Source: Sabellastarte sp. h YS-2021 (taxonomy: Eukaryota; Annelida; Polychaeta; Sabellida; Sabellidae). Taken from it: a DNA stretch of 64,000 bases. The position numbers and the translations under genes are program-made. The notes under the pieces were generated by a model. The model was not told where the DNA came from. It did no database searches and saw only the letters and a list, made by a program, of their open reading frames with translations. The DNA is taken from positions 64,400,255-64,464,254 of the forward strand of contig OZ024933.1 of assembly GCA_964017235.1 (NCBI GenBank), in the 5' to 3' direction. Shown one piece after another: positions 38,091 to 50,109 of the stretch (position 1 is the first letter of the stretch; the number at the start of each line of letters is the position of its first letter).

Positions 38091-40230
38091 ACATTAGTGG
38101 ACAGGTTTGTTCTGTTGCTTTTAAGTGTAACAGTTGTAATACAACAAAAACTTATATATTTATTAAAACTGCATTTGGCTTATTGTGAAACATATATTGA
38201 ACAGAACATACAACAACATTTATTAGTGCATACAAAAACTTTTTTTGTAAAAAGCATAGTTATTAATTTATATCAATATTAAGAAGAAAAAAAAGAAGAA
38301 AGTGTAAAATGAAATAGAATTAAATAATATTTTATCACTAATCCCTTTTATGCACCCCACCCAATGCAAATGAAACAAATGAACATCAAGAGATATCTTC
38401 TAAAGTAATAATAATAGCAAATCATTGCAATTGTATGTCAGTATTAACTGAGTAAGATTAAGTAAAGAAGGTGCCAAAAAGCAAATGTATTCTAGCTCAT
38501 CTACTATAATTCTTTGAAAAGTCAAACAATAAATCTCTCCTTGATTGATCTTCCTGTTATGTGAATTTGTTCAACCTTTCATATTTACCTTTTAAACAGC
38601 CCACTAATATTTAAGTGAAACAAATCAACATTAAAAGAGAGCTGCGACAATAGGAATAAATCCAATTAAGCACTTCTGACAATCAATGGCAAACAAATCA
38701 ACATAACAGAGTTAATATTTATCATGGCTTCTTTATGGCTAATTAATTAATCTGGCAAGTCAAACAAACAGGTTTAAATATATAGGACCTTCATCCAGAT
38801 AGATTGATGAGATAGATAATTTTTATGATACAGACTTTGTGTTATACAACAACAAAATACAATTTGTTTAAATTGATCTTTTCAAGTAAAAGATCACAGG
38901 TTAACTGTAGCTACCCCCATACCTGAGTACCTACTCCACAAGTTATGATTATAGAAAGCCCATCAAAGGACAGATTTGAAGTTCACACAAAAACACATGC
39001 TGTAGAAAATTTTAGAAATCAGGTGAGGTTTCAAAATGGCCAATAGCCGTTTCGAAATGGCCAGGGTTTCAAAATGGCCAGGAACATCTGTTCTAACAAA
39101 ACCCATCAACAATTCATCCATGAAAATTGAATTGAAGTGTGGAAAGGACGTTTATGTCAATTTATTACAGGTAGATGCTATGTCATAACAGCATAAAATA
39201 AATCAGTCAGCCAAAAAAAAAAGGTATTTTACCACAAAGTATCTTGGAGAAAGGAAAATACAGAAAAATCTGTGTAAACGTATTCCAGCACTCATCAACT
39301 ATATATTCTGCATTATTATAAGTCAGTGCTAAACATATTCATTTCATTGGCTAAAATCTGGTCACATGATTTTGTAAATATAGTCATGGAAGGGATATAA
39401 CAGGTCAGAAGGGCCGTATGACTTTAAATCCCCCCCCCCCCCCCCCCCCGCCTTTCTGATGGACATCCGTCAGCACTTTTTTCCCACTTAAGACATGGCA
39501 ATCGCCTGCAATTTCAAATATCTGTATGATATCTACAACATTGACGTAATATCTAAAGGTCTAAGAAGAAGAATTTTAATAAATATGTTGCATAACTATA
39601 GTGTGTAGCCTTGTAAAAATGCACTTTTTACAATTTTGTATTATTATCATATATAGTTACTTGGTAATTACCAAAATATTATTTAGTCATTGAAAACGAT
39701 ATTGTATTTATTAAATATAAATTTTTGTAGAGTGAACAGAATATAACTACTTTGAGCCTCAGACAGGCTTGTTGGGATGAACCTACTTACATCTGAAGCA
39801 TCACAATACTCCTCTCTAGAGATATGTAATGTACATATCTTCAACAAATATGCAAAAAAGATAAAATATAAAGATACATACAAAAATAAATAACACCATG
39901 CTATCTTTGCCAAAATAAATTCGTCTTAAATTATATGTCATCACTGATGGTTAGCTGTTTGCACTGCACAAAGCCAAACTTGTCACCTGTTTGTGAAACA
40001 GAAAAAGGTTTAAATTTTATAATTAGATCTTTTAAACTCATAAATCTGATATAACTATTCCTGAACTACTACTACTTTACTTGCCAAAGCATTACGTGCT
40101 TCTCATTTTTGTACTATCTGGTGTGAGTTCATAACAAATTTATATATTTTAAGTTAAAAGATCATTTTCTTTATTTGCTATGTCCCAGTAGAAAATCCTT
40201 TATTTACCAAAGGGCAAAGGTCTAAGTTTG
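38090..40230. other. AT-rich intergenic stretch
   Basis: No gene was recognised. It contains the palindrome at 39046-39062 and a run of about 19-20 C at 39430-39449. The remainder is AT-rich with no exon-like frames. Confidence 0.4.
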
Positions 40231-40234
40231 GATT

Positions 40235-40335
40235 TTTATCCAGTTCAATAGCCAGGGTTATACTGGGATAGGCCCATAACATTTCCACCTGTGGGAGTCG
40301 AAATCACACTGGCATAACAGCCTATGATGAGATAC
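40235..40335 (-). mobile_element. tRNA-derived SINE, family 3 fragment
   Basis: 'ttcaatagccagggttatac', 'tgggataggcccataacatt', 'tgggagtcgaaatcacactg', 'ccaaacttactaactac' follow the family 3 order seen at 21885 and 54600. It directly precedes the tandem array element. Confidence 0.55.
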
Positions 40336-40359
40336 CAAACTTACTAACTACTATCAAAA

Positions 40360-42460
40360 CTAGACAAACGACGATCTGTGGCCAGATGCAAGATGTATCC
40401 ACCGGAAAAGGCCAACTAATATAGTTTCGAAGGTAAACAGCATTTTTCAATAATAAGCAAGTTGTAAGCACTTTTAAGCTTGGCTATCCTCGTTTGACCT
40501 TGAAGGAGGGGCCCAAGGTCAAATCTGACCACATCAAAAGATTCGCAGCCCATGATTTCCTATAGGTTGGTTTCACATTGCAAACCTCTAGGACCAATAA
40601 TAAGGGAGTTATTAGCACTTTTAAGTTTGTCTATCCTCACTTGACCTTGAAGGAGAGGCACAAGGTCAAATCTGACCACATCAGAAGATTTGCAGTCCAT
40701 GATTTCCTATAAGTTGGTTTCACATTTAAAACCTCTAGGACCAATAATAATCAAGTTATAAGCACTTTTAAGTTTGGCTATCCTTGTTTGACCTTGAAGA
40801 GAGGCTCAAGGTCAAATCCAACCACATCATAAGATTCGCACCCCATGATTTCCTATAGCTTGGTTTCACATTGCAAACCTGTAGGACCAATAATAAGCGA
40901 GTTATTAGCACTTTTAAGCTTGGCTATCCTCGTTTGACCTTGAAGGAGGGGCCATGGTCAAATCTGACCACATCAAAAGATTCGCAGCCCATGATTTCCT
41001 ATAGGTTGGTTTCACATTGCAAACCTCTAGGACCAATAATAAGGGAGTTATTAGCACTTTTAAGTTTGTCTATCCTCACTTGACCTTGAAGGAGAGGCAC
41101 AAGGTCAAATCTGACCACATCAGAAGATTTGCAGTCCATGATTTCCTATAAGTTGGTTTCACATTGACAACCTCTAGGACCAATAATAAGCAAGTTATAA
41201 ACACTTTTAAGTTTGGCTATCCTTGTTTGACCTTGAAGGAGAGGCCCAAGGTCAAATCCAACCACATCATAAGATTCGCACCCCATGATTTCCTGTAGGT
41301 TGGTTTCACATTGCAAACCTCTAGGACCAATAATAAGCGAGTTATTAGCACTTTTAAGTTTGTCTATCCTCATTTGACCTTGAAGGAGGGGCCCAAGGTC
41401 AAATCTGACCACATCGAAAGATTCGCATTCCTATAGGTTGGTTCCACATTGCAAACCTCTAGGACCAATAATAAGTGAGTTATAAGCACCTTTAAGTTTG
41501 CCTAGCTTTGTTTGACCTTGATGCCCAAGTTCAAACCTGACCACATCAAAAGATTCGCAGTCCACAATTTCCTATAAGTTGGTTTCACATTGAAAACCTC
41601 TAGGACCAATAATAAGCAAGTTATAAGCACTTTTAAGTTTGGCTATCCTTGTTTGACCTTGAAGGAGAGGCCCAGTGTAAAATCTGACCACATCAAAAGA
41701 TTCGCAGTCCATGATTTCCTAAAGGTTGGTTTCACATTACAAACCTCTAGGACCAAAAATAAGCGAGTTATTAGCACTTTTAAGTTGGCTATCCTCATTT
41801 GACCTTGAAGGAGGGGCCCAACGTCAAATATGACCACATAAAAAAATTTGCAGCCCATGATTTTCTATAGGCTTGTTTACCATCTCAAACCTCTAGGACC
41901 AATAATAAGCGAGTTATAAGCATTTTTAAGTTTGGCTATCCTCGTTTGACCTTGAAAGAGAGGCACAAGGTCAAATCTGACCACATCAAAAGATTCGCAG
42001 CCCATGATTTCCTATAGGTTGGTTTCACATTGTAAACCTCTAGGACCAATAATAAGGGAGATATAAGCACTTTTTATGACTAAAAAGAAACGCCCATGGT
42101 GGCCATCTTGTTTTTTAAAATGAGGCCAAAAATATTTCCAGGCAAAGTTTTGTAATGATGAACACATCCTGCAAATCTGAGATCTCTACCTATAATACCC
42201 TTTGTTCTAGAGGGCCAACGAAACTCCTTGCTGAAAGTTGAAAAATGCCCATGGTGGCCATCTTGTTTTTCAAAATGAGACAAAAAATATTCCCAGGCAA
42301 GATTTTATGGATATGAATATATCCTGCAATTTTGAGAAGTCTACCTATAATACCCTGGCCTCTACAGGGGTAACGAGAAAATCTTTACACACTGTGGGGG
42401 CGGCGGCATGCTCATGCGTAATCCATAGTATCCACTGGATGCTATAAGGTGGAGACAATT
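40360..42460. mobile_element. Non-autonomous element with core tandem array (146-bp units, 11 copies)
   Basis: The anchor 'aggaccaataataag' recurs at 40590, 40738, 40883, 41029, 41176, 41323, 41461, 41602, 41749 (variant), 41895 and 42042, a spacing of 138-148 bp. Units repeat as triplets: the unit at 40590 is nearly identical to that at 41029, and 40738 to 41176. To the right is a second repeat type: 'cccatggtggccatcttgtt' at about 42093 and again at about 42250. The left flank has 'gtatccaccggaa' and the right end 'gtatccactggatgctataa' with a short hairpin. A unique-flank/core-array plan is known for bivalve 'pearl' elements, related to Helentrons; assignment here is inference. Short open frames inside are by-products of the repeat. 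Confidence 0.6.
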
Positions 42461-42469
42461 AAAATTTTA

Positions 42470-43550
42470 ACTAGGCATTTTACCAGGAATTTTAGCTAAT
42501 GAGCTTGGATAGTGAAAAACGGTAATAAAAATTAATTCTAGTGAATTTCTTAAAATGAAAAATAGTGAAATTTTCTTTATCAAACTGTTACCACTAAAAC
42601 TGCATCAAGGGGATTAAAACATTCACTAAAGCCTCTCTTCCATCCCGTCGTACGTGCACGTACATCCTGGTTACAGAGAAAAATCGGCGGATTTACAAGG
42701 TACACTTGCAAATTTATAACAGAATTTCAAGGTCATACAGACCCCGCACTGAAAATTGACAAGCACATTTTCTCTGCGTGCATGCAGTATGTCTATAAAC
42801 GCATCCATATCTCAAGGGTAACTTACGAGAGACTTGCACATGTGCATTCTCCTTGCTAGTGCAGTAGGTTCTCCCTATTGACTTCTACTGTTTGCACGTG
42901 CTGTAAGATACCCTGACGTGTACCTTGCATGTATATTAACCCACTATGGGGCCTGTAGCTTGTCGCAATCAGTTCTTTGATGTTCATGAACTGACACACT
43001 TGTTGGGAAAACACACCCTGTTTGCACATGCAAATCTCTACTACCTCACTACCAGGCTACGTTCATATTTTTCAACAATATTTGCAGCACACTTACGTGT
43101 CTATACATGTACGATGGGATGTAAGAGAAGCTTTAGACTGATTAACTAAAAATCACACGAAATAAATATTTTCTTCTACTCATACATGTTATATAAATGT
43201 CCATTACAGCATGACAAGAAGTGCGGTTGACCCCACTTGAGGGGTTGATAACTTATACATTACCATAAGGCATTTCTTGTACCTCTATATCCTTCAAGAT
43301 ACAAGTATTTTAGTGATTAATATTTGCATTAGTTACAATGAAAGGGGGTTGTATTGCTAACTATAAAAACACCCAAAACACACGCCACTGTGGGATATCA
43401 CAAATGTATTTGGGTACTGGGTGGGACGGGAATTAATCATTTATTCCCTCCTCCTACTCCAAAGACTACATGTAAACAACATTTGCCGCCTAAATAATTG
43501 AAATGAAATCATTTATGACCCCTGGTGGGTTGTGATCCAACTTAATTGAT
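42470..43550. other. Intergenic stretch, no gene recognised
   Basis: No exon or recognised repeat. It contains several copies of a 'cgtgcacgta'-like motif ('gtacgtgcacgtaca' near 42650, 'gcacgtgctg' near 42895), of unknown meaning. Confidence 0.35.
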
Positions 43551-43554
43551 TTTC

Positions 43555-43782
43555 TTTATTTATTTGGGTTTTATGTCTCTATCAACACTGTCCAGGTCAT
43601 ATCAGGACGGGTAGTTTTGTGGGCAGAGGGAAACAGAAAATACAGTTGGTCAACGTTCTGTACTGTAAACTGCAGACCATCAGAAATCAAATACCAACTT
43701 TACCACGAAAGATCCTGGGTTTGAACCACGGACCTCAGAGGTGGGAAGAGAGTGTGTTACCACTGAGCCACAGTGGCCCTTT
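43555..43782 (-). mobile_element. tRNA-derived SINE, family 1 (full length)
   Basis: Complete minus-strand copy: tail side 'atttatttgggttttatgtc', body 'caggtcatatcagga', 'cgttctgtactgtaaactgc', B-box (gggtttgaaccacgg) and A-box side 'gtgttaccactgagccacag'. It matches 17812-18048 in length and order. Confidence 0.8.
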
Positions 43783-43789
43783 TTGACCT

Positions 43790-46040
43790 AACTTATTGTA
43801 GCAGTCAAAAGTCTTCCCAAGCTTTTTCAGTGCATGGCGCCTGAATGTCATGCCTAGTTCATCTATCTCCAAAATAAAAGTGTTTCTACAAAGGAAGGTT
43901 TGTCTAGCCACCCCTTTTGTTACTGTTGTTTGTACAATGTTTACATTTAATTTAGCTTTCATATCTAAAGTATACAAATATGGCTAATTTGGTTATAAGT
44001 ATAAAAGTATGACTTCGTTCACAAATATTTCCAGAAATATTACATGAAATAAGTGAAACAAAAGTAAGAAAATATCCCCCTTATCTTAACTTCATTTTCA
44101 AATGTTTGCTGCATTTAATTTAGGGTTACAGGGTTCAAGTCACGCTTAGCCTACATTTGGGACTTAAAGACCCAAAATTGACCTCGTTGAAGTCATTTTA
44201 AACGAGTTTTCATCGGTTTTGCTTTTTCTGGATGTAACCTTGACATAACGGGGGTGTACCGGGAGGGGGTTGTCTTTAAATCTTTAAACATGTACCACTT
44301 TCCCGGGATATTGGACATAAATATAGCATACTAGCCTTGCTTGCGGCTCAAAGTAGTACCATAAATATATAAAACATGTACACAAATATTTGGAATTCAT
44401 AATGTACTCAAAGATGAGATATAAGCTTACAGGACTGCCTTGGCATTATGCTGATTCAAAAAGTACATTTTAAGGGTACATTGTGCAAACTAATAATTTA
44501 TAATGTATATTTTCTTAATCACAAAGAAACTTCAGCCATATGCAAGGCCATTAACATAACTGATGCACTCTTAATACACTATACAGGTAGGGGTCCATCT
44601 CATTTTTTCATTAATATATTCTGTTCATTACATGTTGGTCATGAACTTATTGTTGTTTCATGATTACACATTCTAGATAGTCAAACACTAGTTCATATGA
44701 TAAACTGCATATTTATCAGATACTTATTTGTTTACAACTTTTTCATTTACAACCCTTGATCTTTGGTATAATCTTATCATGTATGTAATAAAATATGGAG
44801 TGTTCAGTTATCTGCAATAGAAGCAGACATTTCAGTTATAAACCCAAATGTCTCCATTTTTATGGCATTTCGACCATTACTCTGTCAATAATATATCATT
44901 ATCACTTCAAATTGTAAAAAAAAACGTATACAAATTTACACTATTTCCCTACCAGTAGGTGATAAAACTTGTCACTAACTGTAGAATCAACCTATTGTGT
45001 GGTATAAGGTTAATTTAATGCACAACAGCTTACAAATTGTAAATTATGCTTTACATTTCCTGCCCTTAGTTAATTGTATTTGGACAGCTGTAGGAAACTA
45101 GTTTCAACGGTCTCAATTTACTATTATCTAGATATTCTTTATGATTTTAGATAAATAATAGCATCCACTGCTTCCACTGTATATTGATACAACTGGAACA
45201 TAATTTTTTTTTTTTTTACCCTTGTCCCCAAAGGGGAGAGTTGAAGGTATTATAATCACATCGGTTTGTTTGTCTGTTTGCTTGTATCTATGCATAATTG
45301 GAAATGATATTTCACGTCATACTTTAACACAAGGTGGAGTCAACTGGTGACTCTGTCCTGAAAGATGATCCGGATTTGCATTGAGACTGCAGACTGGCAT
45401 GAATCCGTGGTGGGTACTGTGTTTCAACAATCTCCAGGAATGAACATCAAAATTCTCCCAACATGCTAATTTGCTAACTTTCTTTTATGCCTTATTTTGT
45501 TACATTTGAACTTTACAACTCAAATTTATTTTTACTTTTGCTTGTTATATTATTTTACAATCATCGCATATGTTTTTTACACCCCATTATTGCCCACATT
45601 CTCTGTTATCTTAGTATTTCTGCATTATTTGTTCTATGTAATTCACATTCTCCATTATCGGACATTTCTTGTGAGTATTTTTCAGTTTATGCCTATATTA
45701 CCTAACCCTACGTGTATTGTTAATTGTCTGGTATTTACTGTGAAGTTCTGTGTTCTGAGGTGTCTCGTTAGGTTAAAACTCCAGTGGAAAGTTAGTTCGC
45801 TGTGAGTAGTCCACAGCACTTAGGGAATATTGGGTCTTCTTTCTTTTACATTGTTTTTCCAGTTCCAGTTTTATCTGTCAGTTTGTTTATTAGCTTAGTT
45901 CATGTTGCTGACACATCCCACTTCTAAGTGTAAGGTTCTAGCATTGTGCCTCCAGCTATGTTAGCACTAAAAGCTGTGCTATTGATTAGTTTTCTTAGTT
46001 TTTGCCTAAGCCAAAATAGATCAAATATTGAGACCAGTAT
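43790..46040. other. Intergenic stretch with a decayed dispersed repeat
   Basis: No gene was recognised. 45215-45400 ('tgtccccaaaggggagagtt', 'gtttgtttgtctgtttgctt', 'gatgatccggatttgcattg') resembles the dispersed repeat type seen at 225-690 and 52670-52985, probably a retrotransposon-associated tail. Confidence 0.4.
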
Positions 46041-46049
46041 CCCATTAAT

Positions 46050-47995
46050 TTTATGGCTTCCTGCTCTGGCCATGACCTGTAAATATTGGTCCACTTATTC
46101 ATGACCTCATAAAATGCATTAACTTGGACATCCCGACTCTTTCAGAGATTCACATCAGGCCCTCTGAGACTAATGGTCTTCTCATGCAGCTGAACAGATC
46201 AAGGCTCTGCAAGCAAATTGCCTGGTGCATCCAATTGGCCAATAAAGACAAAGCTTCCTATTATACCAGTCTCATCTCTACCAACAGCGATGACCCTAAA
46301 AAGCTTTGGGATTCTATTAGGAAGGTACTGCATCATAACTATTCCGCCTGCTCATAGCTCAGATAAAAGCCTCACAGACAAGTTTGCTTTATTTTTCTAT
46401 GAAAAAATAGTGAAATTTGGGATGGATTCCTAACTTTAGGCTGTGCTATTGATGCCCCTCCTTTTCACCTCCTGCTTTCAAAGCCTTTTAGCCTGTAAGT
46501 GAAGATGAATTCCGCAAAGTTATCAATGACGCTCCCACTAAATTGTGCTTATTAAACCCTGTACCCATATTCCTCCTTAAGGATTGTCTCTATATTCTTT
46601 TGCCATCCATAGTCAAGTTGGTAGATTATTGCCCCTGTAAAGGTTCATTTCTGGATGCCTTCAAAAAGGGCTGTTGTTTCCTCTCTTATAAAGGAGGCTT
46701 TGCTTCCAGGTAATAAACTTAAGCATTATGACCCAGTGTCTGGTCTCTGCTTCCTGTCCAATTAGGTTGAGTGGGTTGTAGCTAAGCAGTTATACATCAA
46801 TTTTAATAAACTGGACAATCGTCTGCAGTCTGCTTACAAACAAGGTCATTCTACGGAAACTGCATTACTGTCAATTAAAAATGAGGTCCAACTCTCTCTG
46901 ACACAAGGTGAATCCACTCTATAGTGTTGCTTGACTTGTCAGCAGCTTTTGACACTATTGATCATGATACTCTCCTGGGCAATCTAAAATACTGGTTTGG
47001 TCTTGATGAAACTGTCCTGAAGTGTTTATCTCCTACCTGAGCAATCATTATAAGGCCATTAAGATAGGTTCTACACTGTCTGAACTAATCCCCAAAGTTC
47101 TGTACTGGGTTCAATATTTTCAACTCCACTAAGCAAAATCATCAGCCTCCATCCTTATATAAAATTTCAATTTTATGCAGATGACATCCAACTATATGTC
47201 CATCCATCTTACAAGGATGTTTCTGTTGCTCTCAGCAAGCTGAATGTCTGCCTACAGGAAGTACAACAAATAATGGCTCTTAGTAAATTGAAACTCAACC
47301 CTTACAAAACTGAATTTACTGTTTTGTTCCAACTCTCATTTCCCTTCATTTTCCTGTCAATATTTTTGGAAGTCTTCTCCATTATGCTGACATTGTCAAA
47401 AACGTAGGTGTATCGTTCGACACTGACTTTTCTTTCTCAGAACATGTGAAGATGACCTGTAAAGCCTTCGAAGATTTAGGAAGTGTCTTACTCATGAAGT
47501 GGCTGTCATCGCTACAAATGCCTTGATTAGTAGGGTTTTTTTTTGACTATTGTAACTCTCTATTTAGAAGTTTGTCATGTTTCAATTAGAACAAGCTGCA
47601 GAGAATTCAGAGTACTTTTACACTTATTTTCACAAATCATGTTTCACCCATCCTTAAGCGACTCCACTGGCTGCCTGTAAATTACTGCTGTATGTTCAAA
47701 ACTACAACATAGGCATATAAATTGTTGCACAGTGGTTTTCCTAGCTATTGTGGACCATACTTGGTTTTTAGCACTTGCTCCTACAGGTATAGTCATCTTG
47801 ATCATCAATATCTGACAGTTCTTCCCTTCCACTCCCAACTGTACAAGTCACTCAAACACTTTGGCCTTAGTGTTGCATTTGAAGTGTCCAAGATTTGGAA
47901 TGACCTTCCTAATAATGTATGTAGTGCCACATCTATTGCCTCCTTCAGGAAAAAGCTCAAAACTTACCTATTTGAAAAATCCTATTCGCCATAAC
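46050..47995 (+). pseudogene. Dead CR1-like non-LTR retrotransposon (reverse transcriptase)
   Basis: Translated in shifting frames, the region reads in the order of CR1/L2-type ORF2: LCKQIAWCIQLANKDKASYY and KKLWDSIRK (46124-46357), then QSAYKQGHSTETALL (46826-46870), LLDLSAAFDTIDHDTLL (about 46925-46978), the catalytic YADDIQLY (about 47175-47198), a decayed LKLNPYKTEF block (about 47290), and the C-terminal KKLKTYLFEK near 47950-47980. Many stops and frameshifts are present, so it is inactive. The endonuclease part is missing or unrecognisable. Same strand and type as the remnant at 12625-13240. Confidence 0.8.
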
Positions 47996-48012
47996 CTCTC
48001 CTATTAAGGATA

Positions 48013-48480
48013 ACATGAAAAACAATAGTGGAATCATGTACCTCCTGTGAAATACCAACTACAAACTTCTAGTTATGGTTTCATATACAGCAGAGAGTCA
48101 CACTTGGAGAGGAGATTTTCAACGGTTTGACATAGAAAAAAAAGAGATACTGTAAAGATACAGTGTGGCTACAGCAAATATTTAGCTTCACCAGAAACAC
48201 AGAAAGAGACAGAATAACACACACATAGCAGGAAAGGCAGCAGGAGAGCTACAGAAATTATATGAAACTCTGCAGTTAAGGGTAATTACGGGTAATTATG
48301 GTGGACAATTTAATAATAGTTGTGGTTGGTAGAAATTTGAACATTTCAAAACTTCTATCTGAGTTGCCACAGAAAACAGGGAATGTCACAGTATGCAACA
48401 ATTACTGACAGAAGTGTGGCACTACATAGAGAAATGCAGAGTTACATAAAATGCATAAAAACGTAGCCGGATTTTGTTTA
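48013..48480. repeat. Dispersed 440-bp repeat, copy 2
   Basis: Second copy of 37085-37525: 'agtggaatcatgtacctcct', 'agagatactgtaaagataca', 'ccacagaaaacagggaatgt', 'gaagtgtggcactacataga', 'aaaatgcataaaaacgtagc'. It begins directly after the dead LINE, about 20 bp past its last coding motif. Confidence 0.65.
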
Positions 48481-48489
48481 TCATGTAAT

Positions 48490-49715
48490 GTGGGTATTCT
48501 CCAAAATTCGTATTCTGTGAGACCAGAGAAATTGCGTATACCTTAATCTGGCGCATAAATTATGTTAATAATTTCACCGTCTAGCCAATCGGGATCACTG
48601 ATACAAAAATTATTATTTGTAAGCTCTGTGTTGATTGGTCATGTGACATAAGGGCCGCCAATGTAAAATAAAAATTATATTATGGGCCCTTAAAAGAACT
48701 CTAAACTGTCAATAATTTGACTGCTTGTGGGGGAAGGAGATTAACAGTATGTCCTTACTCTAATGCATGTTTTAATCAACAGAAAACCAGATTATTACAC
48801 ATAAAACAAACAAGTCTAAACAAGCAGTACTTAAAGGAGTGCAAATCCCTGGATCAGGAAGTAGATTCTGCAAAATTATTCTGCGGCTTCCAATACAGAT
48901 CCTGATCATTTTTTATAAGGACAGTACCATGGGTAGAACCCATCTTGTGTTAAAATTGTGACCCCTATCAGATTTATAGTTATGTGAGTTATGTGAGCAG
49001 ACAGACTAACGGACAAACAGGCATACAGACAAATGGATGTTATTATAATAGGGGAGATGAGGGTGACTAGATGGATTTAGTTTTTAAGTGATAGTAATTT
49101 ACAGATGGGAGCAGCAGTTTATTAAGCACATAATGAACAATTAATTCTCCTTCATTTTCAAAGAAACAATGCTGTCCTTTTTTCATTTATTAATTAAAAC
49201 AAAATTACTGTTTCCATCACGTAAAATCACGTTACCAAACACCTTTGCAATTAAAGAAACACTGTCTATAAATGCACATGGGGTCCCGGATCACATATCA
49301 TGCACATGGAAACATGGCCTTAGTCCAGTGTGCAGAGGTATATACCATAAATAAGATATTATGATTGAAATACGCATGAAATAAATTGGGACAAAATGCA
49401 AGATATGTATCCGTGTAAGTCAGATCTGTAAAAACTGAGTGCAACAGAACTGACATATAAGACTGCATTATGACTTATTTCTGTCCAGGGATTTCCTTAG
49501 CAATTACCAGAAAAGGTCCAGGTTGATATAATAATAAATGAACAGCTTTAGGTTATATTTTATGGAAGCAAATTGGAAAATGGCACTATCTTCTATAAAT
49601 ATTTGTTTTAAGATTTGTAATATTTGTTTAGAAATTACATATTTTGAGCAATATTCTGTATTAAACAAACTGGAAATACCAGAGAATACTGGACATTTCT
49701 GGACATTACTGTTCT
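48490..49715. other. Intergenic stretch, no gene recognised
   Basis: No exon-like sequence was seen. A CCAAT/E-box-like pair ('attggtcatgtgac') is at about 48634, without an attached gene. Confidence 0.35.
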
Positions 49716-49717
49716 AC

Positions 49718-49850
49718 ATCTCGCCCAACATTCAGAGTCATATTGGGACAGATCCTCAGCATTGTCTCCTGTGGCAGTCAACCCCACACAGAGGTGCATA
49801 CAGCATGTTACTGGATGCCTAGCCTGTTCACCGCTAGGTCACTTAAACCC
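49718..49850 (-). mobile_element. tRNA-derived SINE, family 3
   Basis: 'attcagagtcatattgggac', 'agatcctcagcattgtctcc', 'gtggcagtcaaccccacaca', 'tgttcaccgctaggtcactt' follow the family 3 order, minus orientation. Confidence 0.6.
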
Positions 49851-50109
49851 CTGTCACACACTACAGGTGGTACGTTTCCCAGTTATAGGTGGCACAACTT
49901 CGCATATGAACCTCACACGGTAGTTGAAGGACAGCGGCGTTCCACCAAATGCCTATAATAGCGATTTATACCGCCTGTACTGTGGGGGGAATCACAAAAT
50001 CTTGGAAGGTATGAGGTGTCCTTCCAGGCAGTTCCTCCACCGAGTAAAACCTCTAACTGTGGAATGTACCACTTGTAGGGGCATAAGGACCTCTACCATT
50101 TCTGTACAG

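Noticed and set aside
40871-42447. Several short open frames on both strands
   Set aside because: They repeat with the 146-bp units of the tandem array and are by-products of it.
42650-42910. Cluster of CACGTG-like and ACGTGCACGT words
   Set aside because: Few copies, irregular spacing and no gene nearby; not enough to call a regulatory element.
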